This document shows positions 11,562-22,361 of a stretch of 64,000 bases of DNA, piece after piece. Made by a program: the position numbers and the translations under genes. The DNA is from Aquatica leii (lineage: Eukaryota > Arthropoda > Insecta > Coleoptera > Lampyridae). How positions within the stretch are numbered: position 1 is the stretch's first letter; the number at the start of each line of letters is the position of its first letter. Where the stretch lies: contig CM069436.1 of the NCBI GenBank assembly GCA_035610365.1, forward strand, positions 38,199,117-38,263,116, read 5' to 3'. Below the pieces are notes generated by a model. That model ran no database searches. It saw only the letters and a program-made list of their open reading frames with translations, and was not told the DNA's origin.

Positions 11562-12332
11562 AGGTTCAAAGTTACCATCGAGGAACAACAAAACTTGCTC
11601 CAAACACGAAAAGATTACGCCATCGTACATTGCGTAAGCAAGGATCTTGACATGCCCAGAGGGGTTGCAGTCGTATTTAAAAAGAAGTTTGGGCTGCTAG
11701 ATGAACTAGGAAGGCAGCAACCGGCAGTCGAAAAAGTTTTAGAACTTCATAGTGACAGACTCTCTGTTTTTCTATCTGGTCACCAAAAGATACTCACGTA
11801 GAAGTCTTTCACGATCTCGTGAACTGTGACGCTATAATCAGTTTATGTCAAAATGTAGCTATTATCAGTCTTACAAATATTTGGCGTAACATTTTTGCTA
11901 ATCTATAATTGCTTTTGTCGTTGTATTTGTAATTAGCAAGTCTTCATTACTACTTATTTTTATTTAATATATAAATATCTAATTATTTTTAGATTATTAA
12001 CATTTTTTGATAACGTGGTTGTCTTTTGTATGAACTTATGTTTTTAAGATACACTTCAACTTGTCAAACTTTCAATTTTTAGTTTATTAATTCCGATTTT
12101 CAACTCAAGGGGTCAGTTCACAACATAATGAAATGGCTCTACCAAGCCGTTATACGAAAATCTGTGGCGAACATTATGGAATCTTAAGAGAGAAATGGAG
12201 TTCTACCATGTTAAGAAATTGGCAGTACCCATGCTTGGTTGTGGCTCAGATCAACTGAATTGGAGGACAGTTCGAAACATGTTGAAGGTCATCTTTAAAG
12301 GAACAGGCGTTCAAGTGTTGGTCTGCAGTTAG
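11562..12332 (+). pseudogene. Macro domain (OARD1/TARG1-like) fused to gypsy pol
   Basis: This segment, in frame with the integrase tail, reads as a macro domain of the OARD1/TARG1 type, which binds ADP-ribose and hydrolyses ADP-ribose esters in that family. Blocks in order: ARFKVTIEEQQNLL, DYAIVHCVSKDLDMPRGVAV, FKKKFGLLDEL, then after a +1 shift FFYLVTKRYS (about 11770-11795). About 335 bp of unrelated AT-rich sequence follows, then KPLYENLWRTLWNLKREMEF and KKLAVPMLGCGSDQLNW (12144-12263), ending VLVCS and a stop at 12330. The lysine of YLVTK and the aspartate of GCGSDQLNW (12249-12251) match the two catalytic residues known in TARG1. The copy is broken by the frameshift and insertion. The related copy at 48.2-49.6 kb lacks the domain. 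Recognition is by motif and order; I could not run a profile search. Confidence 0.8.
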
Positions 12333-12399
12333 CAACCACGGAGAATATCGAGTCAAAAAAAGTCCATTGACTGTTACTTTTATCGTCAAGAAATTTGCC

Positions 12400-12482
12400 G
12401 AAATGGAGAAAGCAGCCGCTATCGCCACGATCCTTTCTACCGGTGTCGCATCCAATTTCCTGTCTGGGACAAAACAGTTCTA
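12400..12482 (+). other. Small conserved frame before the polypurine tract
   Basis: EMEKAAAIATILSTGVASNF lies just before the purine tract. The related copy at about 49520-49600 has the parallel [18 protein letters not shown], so this 3' segment is shared by the family and flanks the macro insertion point on its 3' side. The function is unknown; it may be read in another frame. Confidence 0.4.
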
Positions 12483-12491
12483 AGAAGGGGG
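12482..12491 (+). other. Polypurine tract
   Basis: AAGAAGGGGG lies immediately 5' of the 3' LTR, the normal position for plus-strand priming in LTR elements. Confidence 0.65.
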
Positions 12492-12494
12492 CAG

Positions 12495-12905
12495 TGAAAC
12501 GTTCGAGAAATTATTCTCAAGTTCCAGAATGTTAACCGAAAGATATAGAAAATTCTCGAACGTTTGATCAAAATATATAAAAGCGATACAAATGAATTAT
12601 AGGTCAGTTATTTCCGTAATTCAAAGTCGGCAGTGTTAAGAAGATTATTCAAGTTTAGATAAATAAGTGATTAACGCGTGTCGAGATAAACACAACGAAT
12701 TAAAAACGTGCATGACTTTAATGTAAACAAGTGTCAGTTTTTAGATAAATAGAAGTTATACGCGGACATTATCTTTCGACTGATAGTGCTATATAAATTA
12801 ATGTAAGTGGTTTTATTAAATATTTTTAGATTTAATTAGTTCGGTTAGTTATAAACGTGTAAAAATTTTTGGTATAAATAAATTAGTTTTAAAATATTCG
12901 TTACA
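12495..12905 (+). repeat. 3' LTR of the macro-gypsy element
   Basis: 411 bp, aligned end to end with the 5' LTR. Visible differences include GAATCAT/GAATTAT, TTCGAAG/TTCAAAG, a changed CGTTCG and a short indel near the TATA-rich 3' part. It ends TTACA and is followed by the GTAT duplication. Confidence 0.9.
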
Positions 12906-13300
12906 GTATGAAAGTTTGCGTCTGAACCGTAAAAATGTTACCTTGGAAATGCAAAAAAAAGTTGAAGATAGGAAAAACGCAAGCATTCCAAAAAAGCAAT
13001 ACAATTGTGTTAAAATGGAAAAATAAAAGGACGTTTGGTTTTTATCTGCAGTACATAATCCACAAATAGAGGCAACAAGAAAAAATGACAGAAAGAGAAA
13101 TGCAATTTTTAAATCGAAAGTCGTTTGACTGACACAATGGGAGGTATTGATCGGCTTGAGACCTTCATAACTACCCAACTATCAAAAAAAGAAGAAAAAA
13201 TATTTTAAAAAAGTAGTTTTTTATTTATTAATATTGCGCTGTACGTTGCAGCAAAAAATATGACCAGAGAATAAAAAAACGAAAAGAAGCAACATATTTC

Positions 13301-14354
13301 AGCAAAAGTTGCAATGTGGCGTTATGTGCCGTACCTTGTTTAATGTTCACACGATACAAAATTAAATTTTTAGTTTTATTTTTTGTATATAAAAACAAAA
13401 ACTGCAATAAATATTTACCTACCTCAATATTTTAATTTTTATTTCATTGCAAAAACAAAAATTGGTGAGTACACTACTGATATGTGTTGAGAGTTTCAGT
13501 AAGATGATTATAAATTGCTTATAATATTTAATTAATTAATGTATATACAGATATTTAACGAATAAAAAACATATTGAAATAAATACAATTTACAATTTGC
13601 CTCGCCTTCCAGATAAAAACACTTGCTACGCCACTGAAAATGTTTTTTTTTATTTCAACTAAATACAAACATTTCGAAAATAACGTGTACATTAAGTGTT
13701 TAAGAAATATTCAATCGCTAATTACCCATCAAATTTTAACAGTTTTTAATGGTATTTTTATAAGAAAATATTTAATAAGTAATTACACATTCAATTTGAA
13801 TTGGCAATTACTGATGAACATTGTAAATTTGTGTTTAATATACAATTATACATGCACCACAAAATTTAATAAATCATTGTAAATCAAATTAGAATATGTA
13901 ACTACTGGTTAATTAATTTGAATGGTTAAAAGTAACAGCGACCAGTTATGACCAACGATTATGATTTAGCTCATTACTTTTGCAATTTTATTGTGATTAA
14001 TCCAGGTCCGTAACTAGAAGGGGGCTAGGACGGCCATTGTCCGTCCTAGGTTTTGTTTTTCTCGATCTAACAAGTAAGTAATAGATTAATTGATATTCAG
14101 AAAAACAATAAAATTTAAATTAAATTGCTCTCTCTGAGCCATAAAGGCTGGCTACAGGCCAGGATCAACCCGAATATATGTGATAAAACTCTTGTATACT
14201 TTCATTTCGCAATTACAGGTACGTAACTAATTATTTTAATGTTTTAGTTTTTCATGGCAATTTTATGATTCATTGATTTTGTTCATAATTTGTTTGACTA
14301 AACAAAAAAGTAGAAAACCGATGAATCTGACTTTTTTAATTTTAATTATTTATA
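13301..14354. other. No gene; short repeat ends
   Basis: AT-rich. GCTACGCCACTG at 13624-13635 is a hAT-like end. TAGGACGGCCATTGTCCGTCCTA at 14028-14050 is a palindrome next to CTAGAAGGGGG, resembling the end of a repeat seen in other insects. I see no coding blocks. Confidence 0.4.
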
Positions 14355-14531
14355 GAAAAGTCCGCTTATATAGTTTATTGCCTAAATTCCGATATTAAAC
14401 TTAAGTTAGATGAAGATTTTGAATTGTTTAAAACCACAAAGAAGTATACAATACGTAGGAAACACAGAGGTACGAACCATACTTGTAATAATAACAGTAA
14501 AATACCAAGTAAAATCTGTAACTTTTGGTAA
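14355..14531 (+). other. Unassigned open frame, possible exon or TE piece
   Basis: After ATTTATAG, an acceptor-like sequence, a 59-codon frame without a start codon runs to a TAA: SAYIVYCLNSDIKLKLDEDF, then KKYTIRRKHRGTN. Its composition is more protein-like than the surroundings, but I recognise no family. The overlapping minus-strand frame (14375-14668) looks like a hydrophobic AT artefact. Confidence 0.2.
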
Positions 14532-17319
14532 TTTAATTGTTTTTGTAGAAAGCAAAGAATCCGTGAAAGAAAGTAATATGATATAAACAGCCAAACAAAA
14601 AGAAAAATAGACAAAATTGCACCCATCATTACACCAGTATACCAGAAGTCATGAAATTTTAATGACATTAATCGTGGTTTTGAATTGGAAAAATTGTAGT
14701 AACAAAACCTCGATAGCTCTGATGGTAGCTAGTTCGAGCTACACCTTTCTTTTTTTACTAATGTAGTTGTAAGGCTACATTTACGTAAAACAATTTATTA
14801 CACAAACACACTTTTTATTATTGTCTTAAAATACATGAATTTAACTTAATTACTTATGCTATTACATTTTTTAAACACGACTGTTGAAATTGAAAACAAA
14901 CTAAAAGTGCGGGTTAACTCACAAAGGGGACCTGTTTCAGGTATATCCCACCCCAGCAATGAACTAAAGGCTAGAGCAGGCGCAAAAGAATAAAATGAAA
15001 TAATGAAAAAACTTTTCTAACAATATTTACATAATTGTATAAAAACTTATTTTAAATTAACAACAAATCGAGATCCGTGAAAAAATTTTTGATTGACTGT
15101 TGTGTCAATATGTATCTTGATCTGCTTTGATTTCTTGCCACCACTAGTAAGTAAATACACTCTTAATATTGAAATCTTTTACTTGAATTTTTCAGAGCGT
15201 CTTAGAACTAAGGAATTTGAATGTTAACTGATCTGTTGGGATTAATAAGAAATTCCCGATAGAAAATAAAGTAAAATATTTTATTTAGAATTCAAGAAGT
15301 TATTTTATATTGAGTTTTTTATTGATAATTACTTATTAAAAAATGTCGGTTTTTATTTGTTTTAATGAGTTTATCTGCATTAAAAAGTATTTACCTTTAA
15401 AAAATTAATGGTTTTCTATCGGTTTCTAACGGAAAATGTGAAATGAAATTTTGTCAATGTAATTTTAAAAGGCTTAACGGCCGGATATGTATAAAAACTT
15501 ATTGGATCCAATTAAAGAAAATTTTATTGATTTCTAATGTAGCATTTTCCATAGGGTTGTAAAATGAAATTTTGTCAGTTTTTTTTTTTTAATTTATTTT
15601 TTAAACTATTATTTTATTATTATACTACTACCGACATTTACAGTTTTGCAATTTATTTATTTATGTAACCTGTCACTAGATTTTTAGAAAACTGATACTA
15701 GCGACATCTCATAGTTACAATTATTTTAATTTTTATAAATAATGGAGTTCATCCTATTAGTTTAGGCAGTTTGTGATACATCATAAATTGTTGCAAATTT
15801 CAGACAATTGTTTTTAATGGTAAATTTCCAGTTTAATGTAATTTTGAAAGAATTTGAATTAAAAAAAGAGGCATAGCCGTATGCACTTCAGCTCACTACC
15901 TATGGAAGCTTCCATTTTTTTTCTCATTGGAAAGGAAACAGTAAAGTATACAATGATGTAAATATTTTAATTTTTTTGTGTTAATTTATTTTAATGAATG
16001 CCTACGAGTGATTAACCAAGTAGCGAGAGTTCATTTAAGGTTTCATTGTGCTTCTTGTTCTATTGTCCGCTAGTATTAAAAATCTTAATCTTTAATCTTA
16101 AACTTTTTTGAGTTTTTTATATATTTTTACCTAATTTTAAAGTTAACTTTAAAAACCACAAATTTATTTATTACAGTAAAGCAATATTCTCTTAATTTTT
16201 TGTGTTTTGGTAGCCTGTGTTATATTTGGGTGGTCTTATTTATATATCTTTTTTGTGATTTCTAAAGAAGGTAGAATGAAATTCAGATTTATCAAAGTAT
16301 TTTTCCAAAATTTTTCTAAATCGTATTAAAAATTTGGTGGCGCCCTGATTTTGTCTTTGTGTGTCTTTTATCCCTGTCCTGCATTGTTCTAAAGTTATCT
16401 TTTTCTCATTTGCTTTACAAGTTGTTACAAGAACAAAATTAAACTCGCTGAAATGCCCGTAGCAAATTGTAATTATTGTAAAATAATAAATAATTACTTA
16501 CTGCGATTTTTGTTTTTAAATGATGAAAACATGTTTATTTTTTCCTATTGTTGGAAATTGAGAGGCGTCGACCCCTGAGTACATAAGTGAAAGAACAAGC
16601 ATTTATTTCAGAATTATAAGAATATTTATTTAAAAAAACATTACAATGTTTATAGTTTTACAGTTTTATTTGAACGCATTTAGAACCAACCTTTTCCTGC
16701 AGTTCACCCCGTTGGTAACATCCACGTCACCACGGCTAGCTACGATGTCGGTGAGTGGACGTGGTTGAGAGTTTATAATAAAGATAGAAAAATACGTAGG
16801 CGCCACTCCACCTACTGATAAAAATCATCGGCTTGGAAAGACCAAGGGTACGTCTAGACACACTACGAAGCGAACAGAATAGAGAGAAAAAAGTGAGCAA
16901 GAACAATGTAACAAGTGCAATATATATTTTCCCAAAGATAACAAGTACTATATTGATAAATTTATCAACAGTTACAAAAAAAATTAACAAGGTTAATAGC
17001 AAACGTTATACTGAATAAGCGTTATTGTAATAATTATTATAACAATTTTAACAATCTGAGAGTACTACTACTACTATGCGCTGGTATCAAGCATGGAATA
17101 CAGAAAGACAAGGAATTGGAGGACATAAGCAAACAAATAAGGTGCAGGACCGCCATCTTTGACCTAGGGCAATAAGAGACCGATCTTTAAGTACCACTAT
17201 ACCGATTAATCATCGCTAAATGATTAGGCAATGGAAGTCGTTCTGCAACCTATTGGGCACAGCTTCTACTATCACTAACGGCTCAAGTTTTAAGATTGAT
17301 ATGACAAGTTAAAAACATA
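14532..17319. other. No recognised gene
   Basis: AT-rich with many stops. The phrase AATGAAATTTTGTCA occurs near 15443 and 15563, suggesting a decayed short duplication. Around 16560-16860 base composition is more balanced (GCGTCGACCCC, CACGTCACCACGGC) but I find no coding or LTR ends. Confidence 0.35.
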
Positions 17320-17337
17320 AAGTTTGTATCAGGTTTG

Positions 17338-17520
17338 AATCAAGCTTTATACAAGCTTGGTGTTGGTTGGCAAGTTTGAAGCTAGCTTGCAAAATAAGCT
17401 TATTACAAGCTTGTTGTGTGGTATAACTAATTGCATCTTGAATCAAGCTTACACGCTTGCCAAGGTAAGCTTTCTGCAAACTTGCCAAATAAGTTTGATT
17501 TTAGCTAAAAACAGCTTACT
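17338..17520. repeat. Cluster of CAAGCTT-type subterminal repeats
   Basis: About ten variants of CAAGCTT/AAGCTTG/CAAGTTT, in both orientations, lie within 180 bp. GTTGGTTGG brackets the cluster at about 17361 and 17522. Such clusters are typical of transposase-binding subterminal regions of DNA transposons; no transposase was found beside it. Confidence 0.5.
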
Positions 17521-17639
17521 GTTGGTTGGTACATTTTAACAAAGCGCATGCTTCTAAAAAGTTCAATACCCACAACGCATGAACTACTTGAAATTTTCGT
17601 TTGCAGCCAATAAATAAATAGTGTTTGTGTTTCGTTAAA

Positions 17640-18362
17640 GCATTATTTAGTTAGCGTGTGTTTGAAATTCGGTATAAACCCTGCTTTCTTCCTCCTTTTT
17701 CCTCTTCTACTTTCTTTTTGATAATTTCCGAAATTTCTTGGCCGATTTTTTCCGATTTTCTCTCCTTTACAAACAACCTAAAGGTATTTACCCACAGTCT
17801 TTTCCTCAATTCTATTTCTATTTTATTCAAAACACTCTCCCACCTTGAGCACTCTAGGAGATGTTTTGCATCATTCACTCTCGCGTTACAATAAACGCGT
17901 CCATCTCTTTCCTATTCTTGTGAGATATGAACTAAAACTCCTGTGACCCTTCAGAAATTGGACTACATAGGACAAATCTTCCTTCGCCTGTGTCTGACCA
18001 AAGCCACCACTTCGGTTTTATCCGCGGCTAGACACAGGCCGTGATCCTCCAACCTGCTCTGTGCCCTATAAATCCCCTCTTTTGACTTCCTTCGTACCAG
18101 ATCTGCAGTTTTACCTTAGATACCACCGCTAGGTCGTCTGTGTATCCCAACAGCGTGACACCGTCCGGTATCGCCAGCTCCAGTACTCCATCGAGTATGC
18201 CATTTTAAGACCGACCCTTACGTGAGTTCTATTTTTTCATCTGTTTCGATGAACAGCCACTTCTTTCACTCAAGTAATTTTTTACTATGCTTAGCAAGTA
18301 CGTCGGTCTTCCATGATCTTGACGATGCCCTACCATGGCAAGCTGTTGAAGGCGTTTTGAAC
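17640..18362 (-). pseudogene. Non-LTR retrotransposon RT remnant
   Basis: On the minus strand, across several frames, the order is that of a LINE reverse transcriptase C-terminal half. First comes VQNAFNSLPW (family 'DVxNAFNSxxW', about 18360-18330). Next is GVLELAIPDGVTLLGYTDDL (about 18200-18145), the YADD active-site motif with a substituted alanine. LEDHGLCLAADKTEVVALV then appears (about 18055-18000, equivalent to 'GLxLAxxKTExVLL'), and finally the tail VNDAKHLLECSRWESVL (about 17878-17830, the 'HxLxxCxxW' block). The set resembles R1/Jockey-type elements. It is 5'-truncated and broken by deletions. Confidence 0.75.
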
Positions 18363-18689
18363 GCAACTGTCTTGTCAGTTGATTTATTGCTATTTCTACT
18401 AAATCAATTTAAACTAAAAACTACAATTACTCATAATAATTAAGAATGGCGACCGACTAATTAAAATTTTTAAACTATAATAGCGACTTAAAAACTAAAA
18501 ATAGTAAGTGAATATAAAGGTAAAATACTTTGTTATTAATTTACGTTTCTAAAAAATACAATAAGAACGATTATTTATAGTAAAGCAGAATATGAATGAC
18601 AAGGAAATAATATTTTTTGTTTGTACTAGTTATGGTACCTCCTTCGCCCTTAAAGGTACGCAACGCGCGAAAATTCAATGACACATTGT

Positions 18690-19580
18690 TTGATTTAATT
18701 ATATTCTTACGAAGATTATACTCGTTTATTTATACACGAAAATATTTTGTATAAAACTAAAATGCGGCAAATATCTTTTTTGACACAAAATGATTCTATT
18801 GTTACAATACCTTATAAGTGTACAATTATTTAAAACATTTATTATATTTGTCTTTCTTTGACATTTCAACCAAGAGAAATTAAATAAACAACAACTTAAA
18901 ATGTAAATAAAACTTGGTTCTATTCATAATGTGATTAATAGAATGTTACAAGAATGATAAAATGTGTTCGAACAATAGCCCGAATAAAGTTTATAATGTA
19001 CGGTTTTTATATGGAAGTTTCATTTACACACGAAAATATATTTTCGTATAAAACTAAAATGCAGCTTACTGTTCCAAATCATTCAAAAATAAGAGTATTA
19101 TTTTTTTAGTACCTGCAGATAAACTGTTTGACCTTCTGGTATTGTCAATGTTTATTTGTCTAATTTGAATATCGCGAACGGCTACGAATGATTGCCGATT
19201 GCATTCGCTAACAAGCCTAGTTTACACCGCTAACTATAATCGTGATCTTTTCAACACTTAACTTATCTGAGCCAAACCGTAACTACATTTGAACTGATCT
19301 GATCCTTAACGAACTTTACTTTACTAGCAATTTTAAGTTATATTAAGCTACACTTGAAGTGATCTGAAAATTTCTTGGCGCTCGAGGGGTAAGGAGACGG
19401 TAGCACAGATCAGTTGTAATGTAGTTATATTAAATTCGAAAAAACACTTCTTATATTGCCGGATCTGATCAGAGTAGCTTAGATCTCGTCGGTCAGTTAA
19501 AAACAATTGAAAAGAACAGGACTTATATTTCATTCGAACTAACCAAGGTCTCCGTTTTTTGTTTAACTGAGTGTACATTC
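18690..19580. repeat. Dispersed repeat, copy A
   Basis: Several blocks recur in the same order at 29930-30236: TTCTTACGAAGATTATAC, TTTATTTATACACGAAAATA, GCTAACAAGCCTAGTTTACA and CGAACTAACCAAGG/AGTGTC. Copy A is about three times longer, so copy B has lost internal segments. It shows no coding capacity and its class is unknown. Confidence 0.7.
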
Positions 19581-19771
19581 ATCAAGTTTCTCGGCGAGTA
19601 CGTTTCTTGTTTCTACTGCTGTTACATAGATACAGTTCTATATTTTAGAAATAATTTTTGAGCTATTTTTTTGAATTTTGAACTTTATATGTTACTGAGT
19701 TTTGCTGTTGACTATCAACTTTGTAACCAAATTAATGGAGTTATAGCTCCAATGAAATGAGAACAACTATC

Positions 19772-19777
19772 TTTATT
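19772..19777 (-). terminator. CenB1A: Candidate poly(A) signal of CenB1A
   Basis: AATAAA on the minus strand, about 280 nt after the stop codon. Another AATAAA at 20030-20035 lies only about 25 nt after the stop. Which is used cannot be told from sequence. Confidence 0.4.
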
Positions 19778-20058
19778 AAAATATATAATTAAATAAAATA
19801 CATTGGTAACAATTAATAAAAAAAGGGATAAAAACACATATAATAAAAACTAAAATGTACAGTAAGATCTTAATGTTGAGATACAGTATCTGCTCAAAGC
19901 ACCTAATTAAAAAGAGTTTCATTATTATAAAAATGCAAAACTTCATTGTAGCAAATCGCTTAGGCCATACTATTACAAAAGCACTTAAGCAATACGTTAA
20001 TAGTTTGGAAAAAACCTTCACGTTTTTTTTTTATTACTCGTCATCATACCCGCACATT

Positions 20059-22361
20059 TTATGTGTCAGGTTTAGGCCGAACTAATCGCTCGGGATGACA
20101 GTAGGCAAGTTGAGAAAAATCACGTACGACGTCATTAAACATTTCGTCATTAGTAATGCCTACATCGGAGTCTTTCATTTCTTCATTTAATCTACCTAAC
20201 CTTAAACTAAAAACAATTTTAGTACTAAATTATGATTTTGTGGAAGTACAACTTACAGAGTAACAATATCTGCGTGCTCCATTTGTTCGGCAATTGATAA
20301 AGGCACTTTGCCCTCGTCGTCTTCTAAATGTTGGTTAGCACGATATTTTAATAATAAACATATTTGAGCAGTATGCCCACCTTGAGTGGCCAAATGTAAT
20401 GGTGTTTTGCCATTATTGTCCTGGATATTAATTTTTGCACCGTTTAGTAATAAGTATGCGCAAGACATAACGGAACCCTAGAAAAAGTGATCCATAATTA
20501 ATAAATATAAATCTGAACAAAAAATACAATAAAGAATTACGGTACCAAATAATTCAGCAACAAAACAAAAAATAAGAAATAAAACAGAACTAATTGTAAA
20601 AAAAACTCACGCTCAGTACAGCCTGATGTAATGCATTTCTATCTTTATCTTCCAAATTCGTCCAATATTTATCAGCACCTAAAGCAAAAGCTTCACACAT
20701 AACAGGTAAATTATGTGCCGCGGCTGCTTTATACAACAACAAATTAGGATGCAATTTAGAAATATCTTCTTCAGCTAAAAAAACAAATAAACACAAATAC
20801 ATAAACCGGAAAAATTAAGTTACCTAAAGCTTCATTATCCTCGCCACCTGTAGATTCTTGATCGCTACTTAAACTAAAAGAACTGTCAAGAGCCTGCTTC
20901 TCTAAGTCACCACCAAATAACAATATATTCGATTCGTTATCAGGATCCTTACTCTTTTCTTCGTTGCTATTCTTAGAATCGTTGTTTGTTGAAGTGGCTT
21001 CTTCTAACAATTTACTAGCTTTTTTATTATCACAACTTTTTGGGCGCCTCCGTAATTTTCGCACGCTCCACTTTTTAACCTTGGACAAACTCATTCGAGA
21101 CGATCGTTGCGGAGAGCTGGAAAATTCCGGCAATTTTTTTATAAAACATTTCTCAACATATTTAGCCTTAATCCACATTTCTCGTACGGATCTGAAAGTA
21201 AATTGTTTAACGCTGGCGTCACAAGATGGCGCAAAACTAACCCAGCGCAATTTGGACTTGCGCGAACGAAGTCAATTGGTACGTTTGCTTCGAATATCTT
21301 ATTAACTATAGTATTTCCTAATTCGGCCATAACTTTAATACTTTCCGGTTCCCAATCATCTAACGTTAACGATCGTACTTTACTATAATGAACACCTAAG
21401 CTTCTATGCACTCCCGAACATTCTATACACAAAGTAATCCCCAGATTAATACTGGCCCATCGTGGATTTGCAGCACCACAATCACAACAATAATTATTTC
21501 CCGGAATCTTGAGCAACTGCAGCCATAATCTACAATTTCAAATTAATGAAAAAAACAAGTAGGGCATAAACTACACATACTTGTTTTTATTGTTACTTGC
21601 GGAATTGGTATTTTCGTTGCCACTCGAAGCGGAAGCAGTACTTGTTCCGGAATCTCTTCTATTGTCATCGTAACTACTGACATCACCGTGAAACCGTTGT
21701 ATAGCCGACCCAATTCCTTTTTGTAAAGCCGAAATCCAGGCATCAAATAACTCTTTCGAGTCGGCTTGTAAGACATGGCTTCTGCGATGTTAATATTAAT
21801 AAAAACTTTAATTCACCAATAATAAAAACTTACTTCGAAGGCGAAACTATTTCGAAACAGAAACGCCTTTCCCCTTCTAATATTGGTTTAACGGTGCAAA
21901 TTCGAAGATCATCCTCCATGACAGTAACATGTTCTTCACCAGTTCGTTTCCTAAAAAAATAATGATGATTCCTAACTTAACTTAACTTAAAAAAAGTCAT
22001 TACCTATACACCAATTTATTTTCATACAAATAAAACCATCGCCGATTCCATGTTTTAAATGCACTTGAAGTTCGTTTAAATAAATATCCTTCAATTATAG
22101 GACTTCCTTTAACGGAAGAAGTACAAATAACTTCCTGATTTTTCACAATAGTATGTCTATTCTCTAACTCTTTCTCTATTTTATAAGTATCTTCTTGAAG
22201 CTGAGAAACCTGTTATTTAACCAAGATCTTAGAAAAAAAACGATTTGCTTAACGCAAATATTTACCTCGTCTCCCAATTTATTAAAAAATGGATCTAAGT
22301 CTTCGCATAAATCTGATCCCTGATGATAGTAAGTTGAACATGCACGCATGTACGACAGCAT
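20059..22361 (-). CDS. CenB1A: CenB1A exons 5-13 (BAR end to C-terminus, 3' block)
   Basis: Exon 5 begins after TTGTTACAG with [18 protein letters not shown], the family's 'SMLSFMYAHxxFFHQGYDL' segment, so it continues the BAR domain across the 31-kb intron. Nine exons follow with introns of 56, 53, 52, 51, 50, 49, 133 and 56 bp. The 50-bp intron 9 (21192-21241) is easy to miss: reading through it gives an open but non-homologous frame, while splicing joins SPNCAG to [14 protein letters not shown]. The last exon uses the acceptor at 20201; the nearer AG choices give immediate stops. The stop TAA is at 20059-20061. Confidence 0.93.

Larger units (their letters stand above)
9675..12905 (+). mobile_element. 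Ty3/gypsy element with macro domain (internally deleted)
   Basis: This is a 3,231-bp element with two LTRs (9675-10087 and 12495-12905), each TG...CA, flanked by GTAT at 9671-9674 and 12906-12909. A primer-binding-like TGGTGTCAGTGTGAAATT follows the 5' LTR after one base, and the purine tract AAGAAGGGGG precedes the 3' LTR. Inside are a gag N-terminal piece, a broken integrase and a macro domain. Protease, reverse transcriptase and RNase H are absent, with the deletion junction at about 10605. It is therefore a non-autonomous, decayed copy. The LTRs differ at several visible sites, so the insertion is not recent. It lies inside a piggyBac remnant. Confidence 0.9.
9585..13300 (+). pseudogene. 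piggyBac transposase fragment, split by a gypsy element
   Basis: The open frame upstream of the gypsy element reads FYTFLQLADILVKQKTGTY, and the sequence after it reads ESLRLNRKNVTLEMQKK. Joined without the element and one copy of the GTAT duplication they give the piggyBac phrase family 'xYTSxxLAxxLxxxxTxxxGTxRxNRKxxP'. Further on come VWFLSAVHNPQIEATR (the 'VxxLSTxH' block) and, after a frameshift, TMGGIDRLETF (the diagnostic 'xMGGVDxxDxxxxxY' block, about 13137-13170). Only this C-terminal third of the catalytic domain is visible. TTAA-flanked ends were not identified. The gypsy insertion at 9675-12905 came after the piggyBac copy. Confidence 0.7.

Noticed and set aside
14375..14668. 97-codon hydrophobic minus-strand frame, membrane-protein-like
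   Set aside because: Hydrophobic residues arise from complementing an A-rich strand; no family, no context, and the opposite strand looks more protein-like.
20964..21388. Plus-strand frames of 93-113 codons
   Set aside because: They are complementary to CenB1A exons 9-10.
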